64,000 nt of DNA, from assembly GCA_029891385.1 (NCBI GenBank), contig CM057228.1, positions 62,564,523 through 62,628,522 on the forward strand, given 5' to 3'. Positions within the stretch are counted from its first letter, which is position 1. Every line of letters begins with the position of its first letter. This document shows, piece by piece, positions 23,907 through 34,814 of the stretch. The notes beneath the pieces are model-generated. The model had not been told where the DNA came from, did not search any database, and worked only from the letters and a program-made list of their open reading frames with translations. The DNA is from Erythroxylum novogranatense. Taxonomy: Eukaryota > Streptophyta > Magnoliopsida > Malpighiales > Erythroxylaceae. Both the position numbers and the translations under genes were made by a program.

Positions 23907-25413
23907 TGATCGGCGGTTTATCGCTCAATATTAAAATTGATCCTCGAAACCGGTCAAATTAAATTTATACCAAGGATTGCAATACAGATGCAACCTCTGT
24001 CGACTCTCGAGGAACCAATGCATCAATTGATCCTAGACTAGCCTAATGTTTGAATGATGCATGCAATTAAAGCAATAAAAGGGGTTTTGAGTGATTAATC
24101 TAAAATTAAACTAGACCAAAGCAAAGATAAATATTTTAGGATTTTGAAAAGATAAGGCAATTGAAATTAAATGAGACCGAAAACAATTAATAAAAACTCT
24201 CCTAAAAATGTAGCTCGGGTCATTATCGCTCAAAATAATATCGGGTTTGAAATCCACTAAGTTTCAAAATAAACCTTAATAACTCGTTAAGTCCAAGAAT
24301 TAATTAATCAACTCGATTAATTAAAACTTGTTAAAACCCTTAGTGTATGCTATGAATGATTAATGCAACAAATCATTTGAATAAAAACACAACCAACTTA
24401 ATCAAACACAACTAGGCAGATTAAATTAATTGATGCAATCATCCAACCGATATACATGAACTCCGTATTTAAAAACAGCATTCAACAATAATCAAACATT
24501 AACACAAATCAAAGTTTAACGCCCTACTAAACTATAGCAAGACTCAATCGGTTATACATCGTAATAATACCAACTCGGATCGTTACAAGTTCATAACCAA
24601 ATCTAAAAAAATGTTGATTACCCTTGAAGCTCAAGAACTCGGACCTCTGTTACATTTCCGGAGACTAAGAGTTTAGCCACTCATGACTCGGATGACTCCA
24701 TCATCTTTGGAGAATCACCGATAGTCATGATCGATTTCGACAAACTGGAAGATGAAGACAGCGAACGTGGAATACTGGAGATGAGAAAGATGAAGGCGGT
24801 GAACGTCGTCTGCGACTGAACCTGAAACAAACACAATATAAAAACTATCAAAACTAAAACAGAGAAGAAAAAGGAAACAAACAGAGAAAATAGTGAACGA
24901 AGAACGAAAACTGGAGAAGACGAAGAAGAAACACTGTAGCGGCCGCTTCTCATTTGCCCTAAATGGTAAGGTTTTATAGGGAACTGTGCGGGCCGGGTCG
25001 AAACAGTGGATACTTTTGCCATTTTGGTCCGGGTCACCCGACATTCGCTGCGGCGAATGATCGAAGTTCGTCATGGCGAATGAATTTGGTCACTCGTCGC
25101 GGCGAATGAATTAAACACCATTAATTAGCCGCGCGAATGGAGAGTCGATTCGTCGGCCGAACTCATGGCGTGTTGACTTCTTAATTGTTGACTACTTTGG
25201 TCCTACAAAATACAACCCATTTGCAAGATCAATTGTCCCAATAAAGATTATGCGTAATTAATGACAAATGACAACAAAATACCGACAATGTGCAATTTAT
25301 CAAAACTCGAATGCGGGACCAAAATAAACATAAAAATCATAAATCAGGAGTCAACAGATGCATAATTACTAAAGAAAACGGGCCTAATTTATAGTATAAA
25401 TTTGGTCCAATCA
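23907..25413 (-). repeat. 5' LTR of the gag-protease element
   Basis: Partner of 16449-17954, 1507 bp. It contains an 18-bp perfect hairpin CATTCGCTGCGGCGAATG at 25042-25059, followed by further 'gcgaa' words to about 25170. A GC-rich stretch with gcggccgc near 24938-24946 lies in the middle of the LTR. Confidence 0.9.
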
Positions 25414-25418
25414 CAAGG

Positions 25419-25540
25419 CATAAATCCGAATTTGCATGTTTTGTTGTGTTTTGGAATAGTTTATGTAAAATAAGGGTTCAGATGTATTTCAAGAAATTAT
25501 TGGATTTGGCATCTTTTGTATTTTGGATTTTGAGATTGAT
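25419..25540 (+). repeat. Host LTR, segment 2 (bridge between the two insertions)
   Basis: Only about 122 bp of the old LTR separate the two nested elements. Its left edge follows the CAAGG duplication and its right edge ends in TTGAT (25536-25540), the left target duplication of the chromovirus. Confidence 0.8.
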
Positions 25541-26589
25541 TGTAACATCCCGTCACCGATGGGATGTGTACAGTTCATTGCATACGTATTTGGCACGAGC
25601 ATGCATTATAGAATTTGTGTATAATTGGCATTTGTACATACATACATGTATGACATATTTCTGACTTAATTGGATAATTTGAATTTGGATATGATTAGGT
25701 CATGTGTGAGAATTTGGTCAAAATAGGCTCTATGATTGAATTTGAATTAGAAAGGATGTTAGGAAATTGAATTATGAAATTGGAGTATATGATAATTAGT
25801 TTTCTATTTTTGAAGATTTATAGGAATTTTTCTGAAATTTTCGGAGAAATAGGCCCGGACCGAAAAATTGATCAATGACTGGTTAATTGGATTTCTGGTA
25901 CCGAAATTTATTACCCAATGGCTGAGATAGATTAAAAATTTGATTTGAGGAATTATGGTTTAGCCATTGGAATTCGGGAGAAACTAGAATTTGAAATTTG
26001 GACTGAGGTTGTTCGGATTGGTCTAGTGGCAATTCCATTTGCCAAACAATGCCTTAGTATTTGGATATAAAACCTAAACTCTTTGAAAATCCTTCCACGA
26101 TGTTTCTCCTTCCTCCTTCATCGTGGATTTTGCTTGGAATTTCCTCTTGATTCCTTCCTACCATTAGCTCCTTCCTTTGTCATTGATTTATCCCCTTTAA
26201 TTGATGATTGAAGAAGAAATGAAGATGGGTTTTGCTGTTGGTGTTGCCGTGGATGTCGATGAGTTGGTTTTGGTGTGATCCTTGAAGATTTGAGGTTTTT
26301 AATCAAGTAAGTTACTTCTATCTTGTCTCTTATGGTTTGATTATTTGATTTATAAAGTTGTTTGAATGATTTAGTTGGTATATTAAAGGATTTGTGAGTT
26401 AGGGTTTCCGATAGGGGTTTTCGGTGATTTTAGGGTTTAGATTTGGGGAAAATGATTGTTTGATGAAATAGAAGCTAAGAATTAGTTGTATGATATGTAT
26501 GGAATTATTTAGGAGTGATTTGTGAGGAGAAAACCTGAATTTGGTGGTGATTGCTGTCGAGAATCTGAGATTTTCTGGGTTTTCTGGGC

Positions 26590-26815
26590 GTGTTTATGGT
26601 CGCATCGCCGTGACGCTAAGAACACGCCATGGCGAAAGCAGGATTACTCCACACGCCGTGACGTCTTATGAAGGCACGCCTTGTGGCGAGGAGGAAAAGA
26701 AGACGTCATCGCGTGACGCTGCAGTCGTACGCCATGATGAAGCGCATGATTCGCCGCGCTTAACGGGAGAATGGAGTCGCCATGTAGGGATCTGACGCTG
26801 CGGCGAGGGATGTTG
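26590..26815 (+). repeat. CpG-rich variable segment, 5' LTR copy
   Basis: An AT-rich LTR is interrupted by about 225 bp dense in CG with repeated cgccgtgacg, cgccatggcg and gctgcggcgag words. The matching segment in the 3' LTR (33890-34115) differs by many substitutions and indels, while flanking LTR sequence is almost the same in both copies. Confidence 0.7.
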
Positions 26816-27427
26816 ATTTTCTGAAATTGAAATTTGAGGATTTAAAGAATGGGATTTAGGAAATTGATTGTTCAATTAATTATGGATTAAATTTAATTTG
26901 GAGATTATGAATTTGGGAATTCGAAATTGAGATCGGGAAATTCAGAATTGTGTCGGAAATGTCATAACACGTATAGTACGTACATTATTCGATTCATATG
27001 CATCATTGGACATTAGAATTGGTACATTTAGTAATGCTATTTATATTTTGATTGTTATAGCGGCTCAAGTGGATCGTCGATCATCAGACGTAGGCGAGAC
27101 TTCCCGGCAGTAGCTCGGAAGTTTTGAGGTGAGTAACCTAGTTGGTTTCTCAACCTTTATGTGTTTAATTTTATGTAAATATGCCATGTGGAGTTAAGGA
27201 CGGGTTATATGTGTTTGATTTGATTGATTCCGGACCACGGGTGTTCGGGATATTTGGACTGTGATATAGAAGTGTTGATTGTGCATAAATTGTTCATAAT
27301 TGATTTCAAATGGTGAGAATTAGGTATATGGGATTCTAATATAATGCATGTATTGTAAAGTAGACATGTGCATACATGCATAACAAGATGATCGATAAAG
27401 GGTTGTGACCGGTGTAGCCACCGTATT

Positions 27428-27530
27428 GAGCTTTAAGCTCAACGTCAGGCTTCATGCCTAACGATTTGCAGAGCTTTATTTCAACGGATTAGGGCTTTTG
27501 AGCCCATGTTTACAGAGCCTATGGCTCAAC
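27428..27530 (+). repeat. Array of short hairpins, 5' LTR copy
   Basis: Successive units of about 17-27 bp each contain a tiny inverted repeat: GAGCTTTAAGCTC (27428), AGGCTTCATGCCT (27447), GAGCTTTATTTC (27471, weak), GGGCTTTTGAGCCC (27492) and GAGCCTATGGCTC (27515). Units share caacg/cagag words between the stems. The second stem pairs AGGC with GCCT here but GGGC with GCCC in the other LTR. Confidence 0.7.
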
Positions 27531-28175
27531 GATATGAGCTCAAAGCACGGTCACAACAACGAAAGAAAATGGAAGAGTCACATGCACATTGCATATATGA
27601 ATGCTTATACGTGAATTGTGTGAAAGGCATATCGCCTTATAAAGGTGAATTTGATCGCATGTGATTTCTTGAATGTGATAATATGCGATATTATGTGATT
27701 GTCTCAGATATGCATGAGTTGGGTGAACCATCGATGATGGTTACTCATTGAGTTTCGCAAACTCACCCAAATTGCGACTATTTTCAGGACAGCGATAGTT
27801 TGACTTCTAGCTCCGGTCAGTGAGACTTATCCTGCTGTGTGTGCCGGCGAGAGGAGCATGGCCCACAGGTCTGTCAGCTGGGGATCTTTTGGGGGTATTT
27901 TGTGGATGACTTATCTAGGAGTCGTGTTAGTTCTTTTAGACTTGTACAGTTGTAAATATGACCTGATGATGTACTGATGGTTTATGAAATGAATGGAAAG
28001 GAATCTTTTGGGTTTTAAAAATTTAGTAAATGTGATGATATTGCTTTATTTATGTTGATGCCATGAGGTTTATAGAAATGATCGGTTCGTAGTGCACCCT
28101 CGTCGTAGGTTATGCATCGGTACGACCTACGGGCGACCCGGTGTATACTCTACGGTGAGGGGGCGCTACATTAGG

Positions 28176-28188
28176 TGGTATCAGAGCA
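28176..28188 (+). other. Primer binding site, initiator tRNA-Met
   Basis: TGGTATCAGAGCA five bases after the LTR end matches the complement of the 3' end of plant initiator tRNA-Met, the usual primer of Tekay-type chromoviruses. Confidence 0.92.
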
Positions 28189-28356
28189 TGGTTTGGCATC
28201 TTTTGGGCATAGTATATTTTAGGCTTGAATTTCGTACGAAAAGCAAGAAATTGATCAGATTTGTGACTTTATTGTAGGTCATCCATTTTTGGTGATCAAG
28301 TTGATCAACCAACTGATCAAGGATCAGTCGGAGCGAGTAGGGAGTCTTCTGTGCCG

Positions 28357-29400
28357 ATGTTTGAGGAGCAGCCTCCGGTAGTTCCCATGAGACGGGAACG
28401 GAGGTATGATCGCTCTGCGTGGCGGGGGCCGTCGATTTTCTGGCAGCATGCACTCGCCGAGGCTGAGGGTTAGTTGGAGAGGACTGAGCGGGTCCTAGAT
28501 CAGATGGATTGCGACCCTGAGGAGCGCTTCAATTATGTTGTTTCTTTGCTCCAGGGTCCGGCTTATCAGTGGTGGAAGACTGTCCCGGGTAGTTCCACCA
28601 GGCCGTGTGTGTTGACTTGGGCTGACTTTCTGAGGGCTTTCCGAGACAATTTTATGCCCAATGAGTATTTGGATATGAAGATGCAGGACTTCTTAGAGTT
28701 GAGACAGGGATCGATGACAGTTGCATATTATGAGGTCAGATTTAATGAGTTGTCAGCGTATACGTCCGTTTTGATTGCCTCCGAGGCTGATAGGTGCCGG
28801 AGATTTGAAGGAGGGCTGAATCTGGATATTCGTACCAGGTTAGCCCGATCAGATATGGGTACCTTTGTGGAGATGAGATCAGCTGCGGTGAGGATAGAGC
28901 AGCTTCTGAGACAGAGCCGAGCTGAGACTGGTCAGGGCTCTGGAGGTAAGAGATCTAGTGACAGTCAGGGTAGCTCCGGTAGGAGCACGAGCAGACGCCA
29001 GAGCAGGTTTAAATCAGCTGGGGGATTCAGACAGTCGGGTTTTGGTCAGAGAGGGAGATTTGGACAGATTGGCAGTGGTAGCAGTAGTGGTGGCAGAGGG
29101 GCAGGTCAGGCTTTGCCAGTCTGTATACATTGTGATAAGAGGCACAGTGGAGAGTGCTGGCGAGTGACAGGAGCTTGTTTAGCTTGTGGTTCGATGGACC
29201 ATATGATCAGGAATTGTCCTCTGACTTTGGGAGTTCAATCAGCCGCTAGTGGGAGAGCTGATAGTAGCTCGACGGTGCAGCAGAGCCGTGGTGGTGGACC
29301 TGGATTTAGGGGCGAGGCGAGCCAGGGTGAGGCGGAGATTCTTTGTGGGGACCGAGGACGAGGCAAGAAGCCCCATCGAGTGCCAAGGTCTACGCCATGA
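28357..29400 (+). pseudogene. gag of the chromovirus, one in-frame stop
   Basis: The first usable ATG is at 28357. The frame is open to 29400 except for TAG at 28471-28473, where the family has a Trp before LERTERVLDQM, so a single G-to-A change explains it. The capsid core follows (YVVSLLQGPAYQWWKTV, then TWADFLRAFRDNFMP). Next comes an Arg/Ser/Gly-rich linker, a first cysteine cluster (CIHCDKRHSGEC) and a canonical zinc knuckle CLACGSMDHMIRNC. The normal role is particle assembly and RNA packaging. The frame then shifts into the protease. Confidence 0.85.
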
Positions 29401-29837
29401 CCAGCGGAGGCCCAGATTCTCCGAGGTTGTTGCAGTTTGCTTACACTCTCGAGATATAGAGGTGTATGCATTAATAGATCCAGGGTCCACGCATTCATTT
29501 ATTGCACCGCATGTGGCATGTAGATTGCATGTGGATAGGAAGATGTTACAGTATGGGTTGCAGGTGAGTACACCTTTGGATAGTACCACTGATACCTTTG
29601 GGTAGTACCACTGCTTTAGGTGAGATCTGCAGGGGATGCCCGATTCGGGTAGATTCAGCAGTGTTGAGTGCCGAATTGATTGTGTTACCCCTTCAGGAGA
29701 TTGATTTGATTTTGGGGATGGACTGGCTCACTGCCCATAGGGCTATTTTGGATTGTTATACCAAGGAGGTAGTATTGAGTCTCTGGTCACCGAGGGTCAG
29801 ATTTGAGGTGATAGTCGGCAATGCCAGCCTGTGGTGA
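29390..29837 (+). pseudogene. Retropepsin domain of the chromovirus
   Basis: The active-site block YALIDPGSTHSFIAPHVA (Asp codon at 29477) is the DPGS variant usual in Tekay elements. The second half is in another frame from 29598 with the conserved [17 protein letters not shown]. The gag-protease junction (around 29380-29400) and the protease middle (around 29600) both need frame changes, so polyprotein synthesis is interrupted. Confidence 0.8.
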
Positions 29838-29859
29838 TTCGTTTGTGAGTGCTTTGAGG

Positions 29860-30700
29860 TTGATGAGAGGTGGTTGTGAGGCTTATTTGGCGATGTGGTG
29901 GACTCTAGAGTGCGGCGAGAGGTTGCGCAGGACGCCCTGTGATCGTGGAGTTCCTAGATGTGTTTCGAGGAGTTCTGGGTTTGCCGCCAGATCGGGAGAC
30001 AGAGTTCGAGATAGACCTCGTTCCAGGTACCGCTCCTATATCGATACCTCCGTATAGGATGGCACCGGTGGAACTGAAGGAACTTAAGGCTCAGCTTCAG
30101 GAGTTATTGGATAAGGGGTTCATCAGGCCGAGTGTTTCACCGTGGGGAGCTCCGGTGTTGTTTGTGAAGAAGAAGGATGGGACTATGAGACTTTGCATCG
30201 ACTATAGGCAGCTTAATCGGGTTACTGTTAAGAATAAGTACCCATTGCCTAGGATCGATGACTTATTTGATCAGTTGCAGGGAGCTCAGGTGTTCACCAA
30301 GTTGGATTTGAGATCCGGTTATTATCAGTTGAGGATCGCAGAGGCCGATGTGCCTAAGAGTGCTTTCAGGAGCAGGTATGGGCATTACGAGTTCTTAGTG
30401 ATGCCGTTCGGGTTGACTAATGCCCCAGCAGCCTTCATGGCCTTGATGAATAGGGTTTTTCAGCCATACCTGGATCATTTTGTGATCGTATTCATTGATG
30501 ATATTCGGTGTATTCGAAGTTCTAGGCGGAGCATGCGAGCATTTGAGGATAGTGTTGCAGATTATGAGGATGGGTTTGATGCCAAATTCACCAAGTGTGA
30601 ATTTTGGTGGATGAGGTGGTGTTCTAGGTCATATCGTGTCGGTGAGGGTATCGGGTGGATCCTCACAAGATTGAGGCGATGAAGAGTTGGGAGATTCCGA
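29860..30700 (+). pseudogene. Reverse transcriptase of the chromovirus
   Basis: The open frame 29939-30682 starts with [20 protein letters not shown], then [20 protein letters not shown], then [35 protein letters not shown], then [18 protein letters not shown]. The catalytic box is FIDD at 30491-30502, the plant chromovirus version of YxDD. Directly after FIDDI the sequence departs from the family (RCIRSSRR...), and the thumb and connection regions from about 30500 to 30900 lie in shifting frames. The first two thirds of the palm are well kept; the enzyme as a whole is dead. Confidence 0.88.
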
Positions 30701-31300
30701 GGAACGTGTCGAGTTGAGGAGTTTTCTCGGATTACCGGATATTACCGAAGGTTTGTTGAGGATTCTCGGTGATCTCCGCCTCGACAAGACTTCGAGGAAG
30801 GAGTAGCCTTGATTGGACGAGATGAGTGTCGAGGAGTTTCGATGAGTTGATACATCGGTTGGACGACGGCCGGTGTTAGCCCCGCCGGAGCGGGAGGATT
30901 TGAGGTGTTGATGATGCTTCGCAGCAGGTTTAGCCGTGTGTTGATGCAAAGATGGAGAGCCATCGCGTACGCTTCGAAACATTTGAGAGCCCATGAGGGT
31001 AATTATCCTGTGCATGACTTGGAGTTAGCAGCAGTTGTATTTGCTCTGAAGATCTGGAGACATTATCTGTATGGGGAGACGTTCCAGATCTTCACCGATC
31101 ATAAGAGTTTGAGGTACTTGCTGAGTCAGCGGGAGCTGAATCTGAGGCAGAGGAGATGGTTAGAGCTGTTTAAGGATTACGACTGCACTATCGAGTACCA
31201 CCCAAGGAAGGCCAATGTGGTGGCTGATGCATTGAGTAGGAGATCGCATGGTAGTGCAGCTCAGATTCAGGTTTTGAGGTTGTCGTGCTTAGTTCAGTTG
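30701..31300 (+). pseudogene. RNase H of the chromovirus
   Basis: After a frame-scrambled stretch (30701-30930), the frame opens with [20 protein letters not shown], then [19 protein letters not shown], then [16 protein letters not shown] and ends with [16 protein letters not shown], all standard blocks. The upstream SDAS block with the first catalytic Asp is garbled by an indel at about 30910-30930. Catalytic Glu and Asp blocks (DLELAAV, TDHKSL) and ADALSR are present. Confidence 0.85.
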
Positions 31301-31446
31301 AGAGCTCTCAATGTGCAGATGGATTTGAGTCAGGAGGGAGCTCTGATAGCGACCTTGAGGCTGAGGCCAGTATTGCATGATCGGATCAGGAGAGTTCAGG
31401 ATCGGGATCCCAGATTGGTGAGACTGATGGATAGAGTCGGATCGGG

Positions 31447-32300
31447 ATGGCGTTTGAGTTTGGTGAGGATGGTACTTTGTGGATGGGCCAGAGGTTGTGT
31501 GTTCCTGATATAGATGATTTGAGGCGGGAGATTTTGGAAGAGGCTCATTTGGCTGCTTATGCTATGCATCCTGGTGTCACCAAGATGTATCACACTCTTA
31601 AGTTGCATTTCTGGTGGCCGGGTATGAAGAGGCATGTGGCGGAGTATGTTTCTCGGTGTTTGACGTGCCAGCAGGTTAAGGCTGAGCACCAGGCCCCAGT
31701 CGGGAGATTGCATTCGTTGCCCATTCCGGAGTGGAAATGGGAGCGTATTACGATGGATTTTATTATGGGGTTGCCCAGGACGCCGAGACAGAGTGATGCT
31801 ATCTAGGTCATAGTGGACCGATTGACTAAATCGGCTCACTTTTTGCCAGTGAGGGAGAGTAATACCCTCGATCAGTTGGCCCAGAAGTATGTAGCAGAGA
31901 TAGTTCGACTGCATGGGGTCCCAGTTTCGATAGTGTCAGATAGGGATCCCAGATTTACTTCGAGGTTCTGGAGGAGCCTGCAGTCAGCTATGGGTACGAG
32001 GTTGAACTTCAGCACAACGTTTCATCCTCGCATGATGGGCGAGTGAGAGGACTATTCGATTGCTGAGGATATGTTGAGAGCCTGTGTGTTAAAGTTCCGA
32101 GGTGTATGAGATCAGTATTTGCCTCTGGTGGAGTTTGCTTATAATAATCAGTACCAGAGCAGCATTGGGATGGCACCGTACGAGGCACTCTATGGGAGAC
32201 CGTGTAGATCCCCTCTTTACTGAGATGAAGAGGGTATGAGGATGTTAGAGGGTCCCGAACTGATCCAGGACACTGTTGATAAGATACAGTTGATTCGGAG
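31447..32300 (+). pseudogene. Integrase (zinc finger and catalytic core), broken
   Basis: An H-H-C-C zinc finger is visible (EAHLAAYAMHPG, then CLTCQQVK). The core begins ERITMDFIMGLP (first Asp). It continues after TAG at 31804 with [12 protein letters not shown] and reaches [14 protein letters not shown] (second Asp). The block that should carry the catalytic Glu (around 32040-32050) has a two-base deletion and reads GE-stop-ED, so the DDE triad is lost. Further stops at 32107-32109 and 32221-32223 again replace Trp. The VEFAYNNQYQSSIGMAPYEA and LYGRPCRSPL blocks remain. Confidence 0.85.
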
Positions 32301-32826
32301 TCGCATCAAGGCGGCTCAAGATAGGCAAAAGAGTTATGTGGATCAGCATCGGAGAGAGATGGAGTATGCTGTGGGAGATAGAGTGTTCCTCAGAGTGTCT
32401 CCGTGGAGAGGAGTTCTCAGATTTGGCCGTAAGGGCAAGTTGAGTCCTCGGTATATTGGTCCGTATGAGATTACCGAGCGGATCGGACCGTTGGCGTATA
32501 GATTAGCCTTGCCGAGTGAGATGTCTCAGTTGCATGACGTCTTTCATGTGAGCATGCTTCGGAGATATCGATCTGACCCGACTCATGTGATTCCGGCTCA
32601 GGGGGTAGAGATTGCCAGTGACTTGAGTTATATTGAGGAGTCGGTGCGGATTATTGGATCGCGGGTCAAGCAGTTGAGGTCTCGGGTTATTCCATTGGTG
32701 AAAGTCCTTTGGAAGAACCATTCATCTGAGGAGGCGACTTGGGAGACTGAGAAGCACATGAGGAGGCAGTATCCTCATCTGTTTGATCAGTCAGGTAAGA
32801 AAATTTTGGGACGAAATTTTTATTAG
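32301..32826 (+). pseudogene. Integrase C-terminal domain and chromodomain
   Basis: The open frame 32236-32826 carries the GPY/F module (GKLSPRYIGPYEITERIGPL, then YRLALP, then LHDVFHVSMLRRY). It ends with a chromodomain-like segment: IEESVRIIGSRVKQLRSRVI, then VKVLWKNHSSEEATWETE and YPHLF. In chromoviruses this domain directs integration to marked chromatin. The Tekay/Del clade is recognised by this ending. The segment itself is intact, but it has no intact start. Confidence 0.88.
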
Positions 32827-32837
32827 GAGGGGAGAAT
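32825..32837 (+). other. Polypurine tract of the chromovirus
   Basis: AGGAGGGGAGAAT directly precedes the TGTAACATC start of the 3' LTR. Confidence 0.85.
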
Positions 32838-33889
32838 TGTAACATCTCGTAACCGATGAGATGCGTACAGTTCATTGCATACGTATTTGGCACGAGCATG
32901 CATTATAGAATTTGTGTATAATTGGCATTTGTACGTACATACATGTATGACATATTTCCGACTTAATTTGGATAATTTGAATTTGGATATGATTAGGTCA
33001 TGTGTGAGAATTTGGTCAAAATAGGCTCTATGATTGAATTTGAATTAGAAAAGGATGTTAGGAAGTTGAATTATGAAATTGGAGTATATGATAATTAGTT
33101 TTCTATTTTTGAGGATTTATAGGAATTTTTCTGGAATTTTCGGAGAAATAGGCCCGGACCGAAAAATTGATCAATGACTGGTTAATTGGATTTCTGGTAC
33201 CGAAATTTATTACCCAATGGCTGAGATAGATTAAAAATTTTATTTGAGGAATTATGGTTTAGCCATTGGAATTCGGGAGAAATTAGAATTTGAAATTTGG
33301 ACTGAGGTTATTCGGATTGGTCTAGTGGCAATTCCATTTGCCAAACAATGTCTTAGTATTTGGATATAAAACCTAAACTCTTTGAAAATCCTTCCACGAT
33401 GTTTCTCCTTCCTCCTTCATCGTGGATTTTGCTTGGAATTTTCTCTTGATTCCTTCCTACCATTAGCTCCTTCCTTTGTCACTGATTTATCCCCTTTAAT
33501 TGATGATTGAAGAAGAAATGAAGATGGGTTTTGCTGTTGGTGTTGCCATGGATGTCGATGAGTTGGTTTTGGTGTGATCCTTGAAGATTTGAGGTTTTTA
33601 ATCAAGTAAGTTACTTCTATCTTGTCTCTTATGGTTTGATTATTTGATTTATAAAGTTGTTTGAATGATTTAGTTGGTATATTAAAGGATTTGTGAGTTA
33701 GGGTTTCCGATAGGGGTTTTCGGTGATTTTAGAGTTTAGATTTGGGGAAAATGATTGTTTGATGAAATAGAAGCTAAGAATTAGTTGTATGATATGTATG
33801 GAATTATTTAGGAGTGATTTGTGAGGAGAAAACCTAAATTTGGTGGTGATTCTTTGTCGAGAATCGAGATTTTTCGGGTTTTCTAGGCG

Positions 33890-34115
33890 TGTTTATGGTC
33901 GCACGCGCCATGACGACGAAGAACACGCCTTGCGAAAGCAGGATTGTTCCATGACGCGACGACGGCGCAGAAAAGGCCTTGTGCGAGGAGGAAGGCGCAC
34001 GTCGCGACGACGTCTGTGATGTGTCTGTACGCCATGACGAAGAAGCGCTGTGATTCGCCGTGGAGAGAAATGGGAGCTCGCCGCGGCGAGGGATCTGACG
34101 CTGCGGCGAGGGATG
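33890..34115 (+). repeat. CpG-rich variable segment, 3' LTR copy
   Basis: Counterpart of 26590-26815 with the same kind of words (cgccatgacgacg, cgccgcggcgaggg, gctgcggcgaggg) but a different order and many indels. Confidence 0.7.
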
Positions 34116-34710
34116 TTGTTTTAAAGAATGGGATTTAGGAAATTGATGGTTCAATTAATTATGGATTAAATTTAATTTGGAGATTATGAATTTGGGAATT
34201 CGAAATTGAGATCGAGAAATTCGGAATTGTGTCGGAAATGTCATAACACGTATAGTACGTACATTATTCGATTCATATGCATCATTGGACATTAGAATTG
34301 GTACATTTAGTAATGCTATTTATATTTTGATTGTTATAGCGGCTCAAGTGGATCGTCGATCATCAGACGTAGGCGAGACTTCCCGGCAGTAGCTCGGAAG
34401 TTCTGAGGTGAGTAACCTAGTTGGTTTCTCAACCTTTATGTGTTTAATTTTATGCAAATATGCCATGTGGAGTTAAGGACGGGTTATATGTGTTTGATTT
34501 GATTGATTCCGGACCACGGGTGTTCGGGATATTTGGACTGTGATATAGAAGTGTTGATTGTGCATAAATTGTTCATAATTGATTTCAAATGGTGAGAATT
34601 AGGTATATGGGATTCTAATATGATGCATATATTGTAAAGTAGACATGTGCATACATGCATGTGATATGATCGAGATAAAGCGGTTGTGACCGGTGTAGCC
34701 ACCGTATTCA

Positions 34711-34814
34711 GAGCTTTAAGCTCAACGTACAGGGCTTCATGCCCAACGATTTGCAGAGCTTTACATTCAAAAGATTAGGGCTTTTGAGCCCAATGTTTAC
34801 AGAGCCTATGGCTC
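34711..34814 (+). repeat. Array of short hairpins, 3' LTR copy
   Basis: Five units start at 34711, 34732, 34757, 34778 and 34802. Four have clear stems: GAGCTTTAAGCTC, GGGCTTCATGCCC, GGGCTTTTGAGCCC and GAGCCTATGGCTC. The third (gagctttacattc) is degenerate. Stems differ in sequence but remain self-complementary. Confidence 0.75.

Larger units (their letters stand above)
16449..25413 (-). mobile_element. Non-autonomous gag-protease LTR element (Athila/Tat-like, TR-GAG type)
   Basis: A minus-strand element with two LTRs of 1506 and 1507 bp, TGAT...ATCA termini and target duplications CAAGA (16444-16448) and CAAGG (25414-25418), differing in one base. The PBS fits tRNA-Asp, and a purine-rich tract adjoins the 3' LTR. 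The 5.95-kb interior holds gag with one CCHC knuckle and an aspartic protease with the DLGA active site, then about 3 kb of non-coding spacer where RT, RNase H and integrase should be. No trace of those domains was seen on either strand, so it would depend on an autonomous relative. Gag is frame-broken, so this copy probably cannot supply its own capsid either. Confidence 0.85.
25541..28170 (+). repeat. 5' LTR of the chromovirus
   Basis: Begins TGTAACATCCCG and ends GGGCGCTACA. It contains a purine/pyrimidine leader, a CpG-rich variable segment (26590-26815) and a short-hairpin array (27428-27530). The sequence before the primer site, aggTGGTATCAGAGC, marks the LTR end. Confidence 0.93.

Noticed and set aside
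29821..30057. 78-codon Arg/Ser-rich frame in the chromovirus
   Set aside because: It is an alternative-frame shadow of the sequence between protease and reverse transcriptase.
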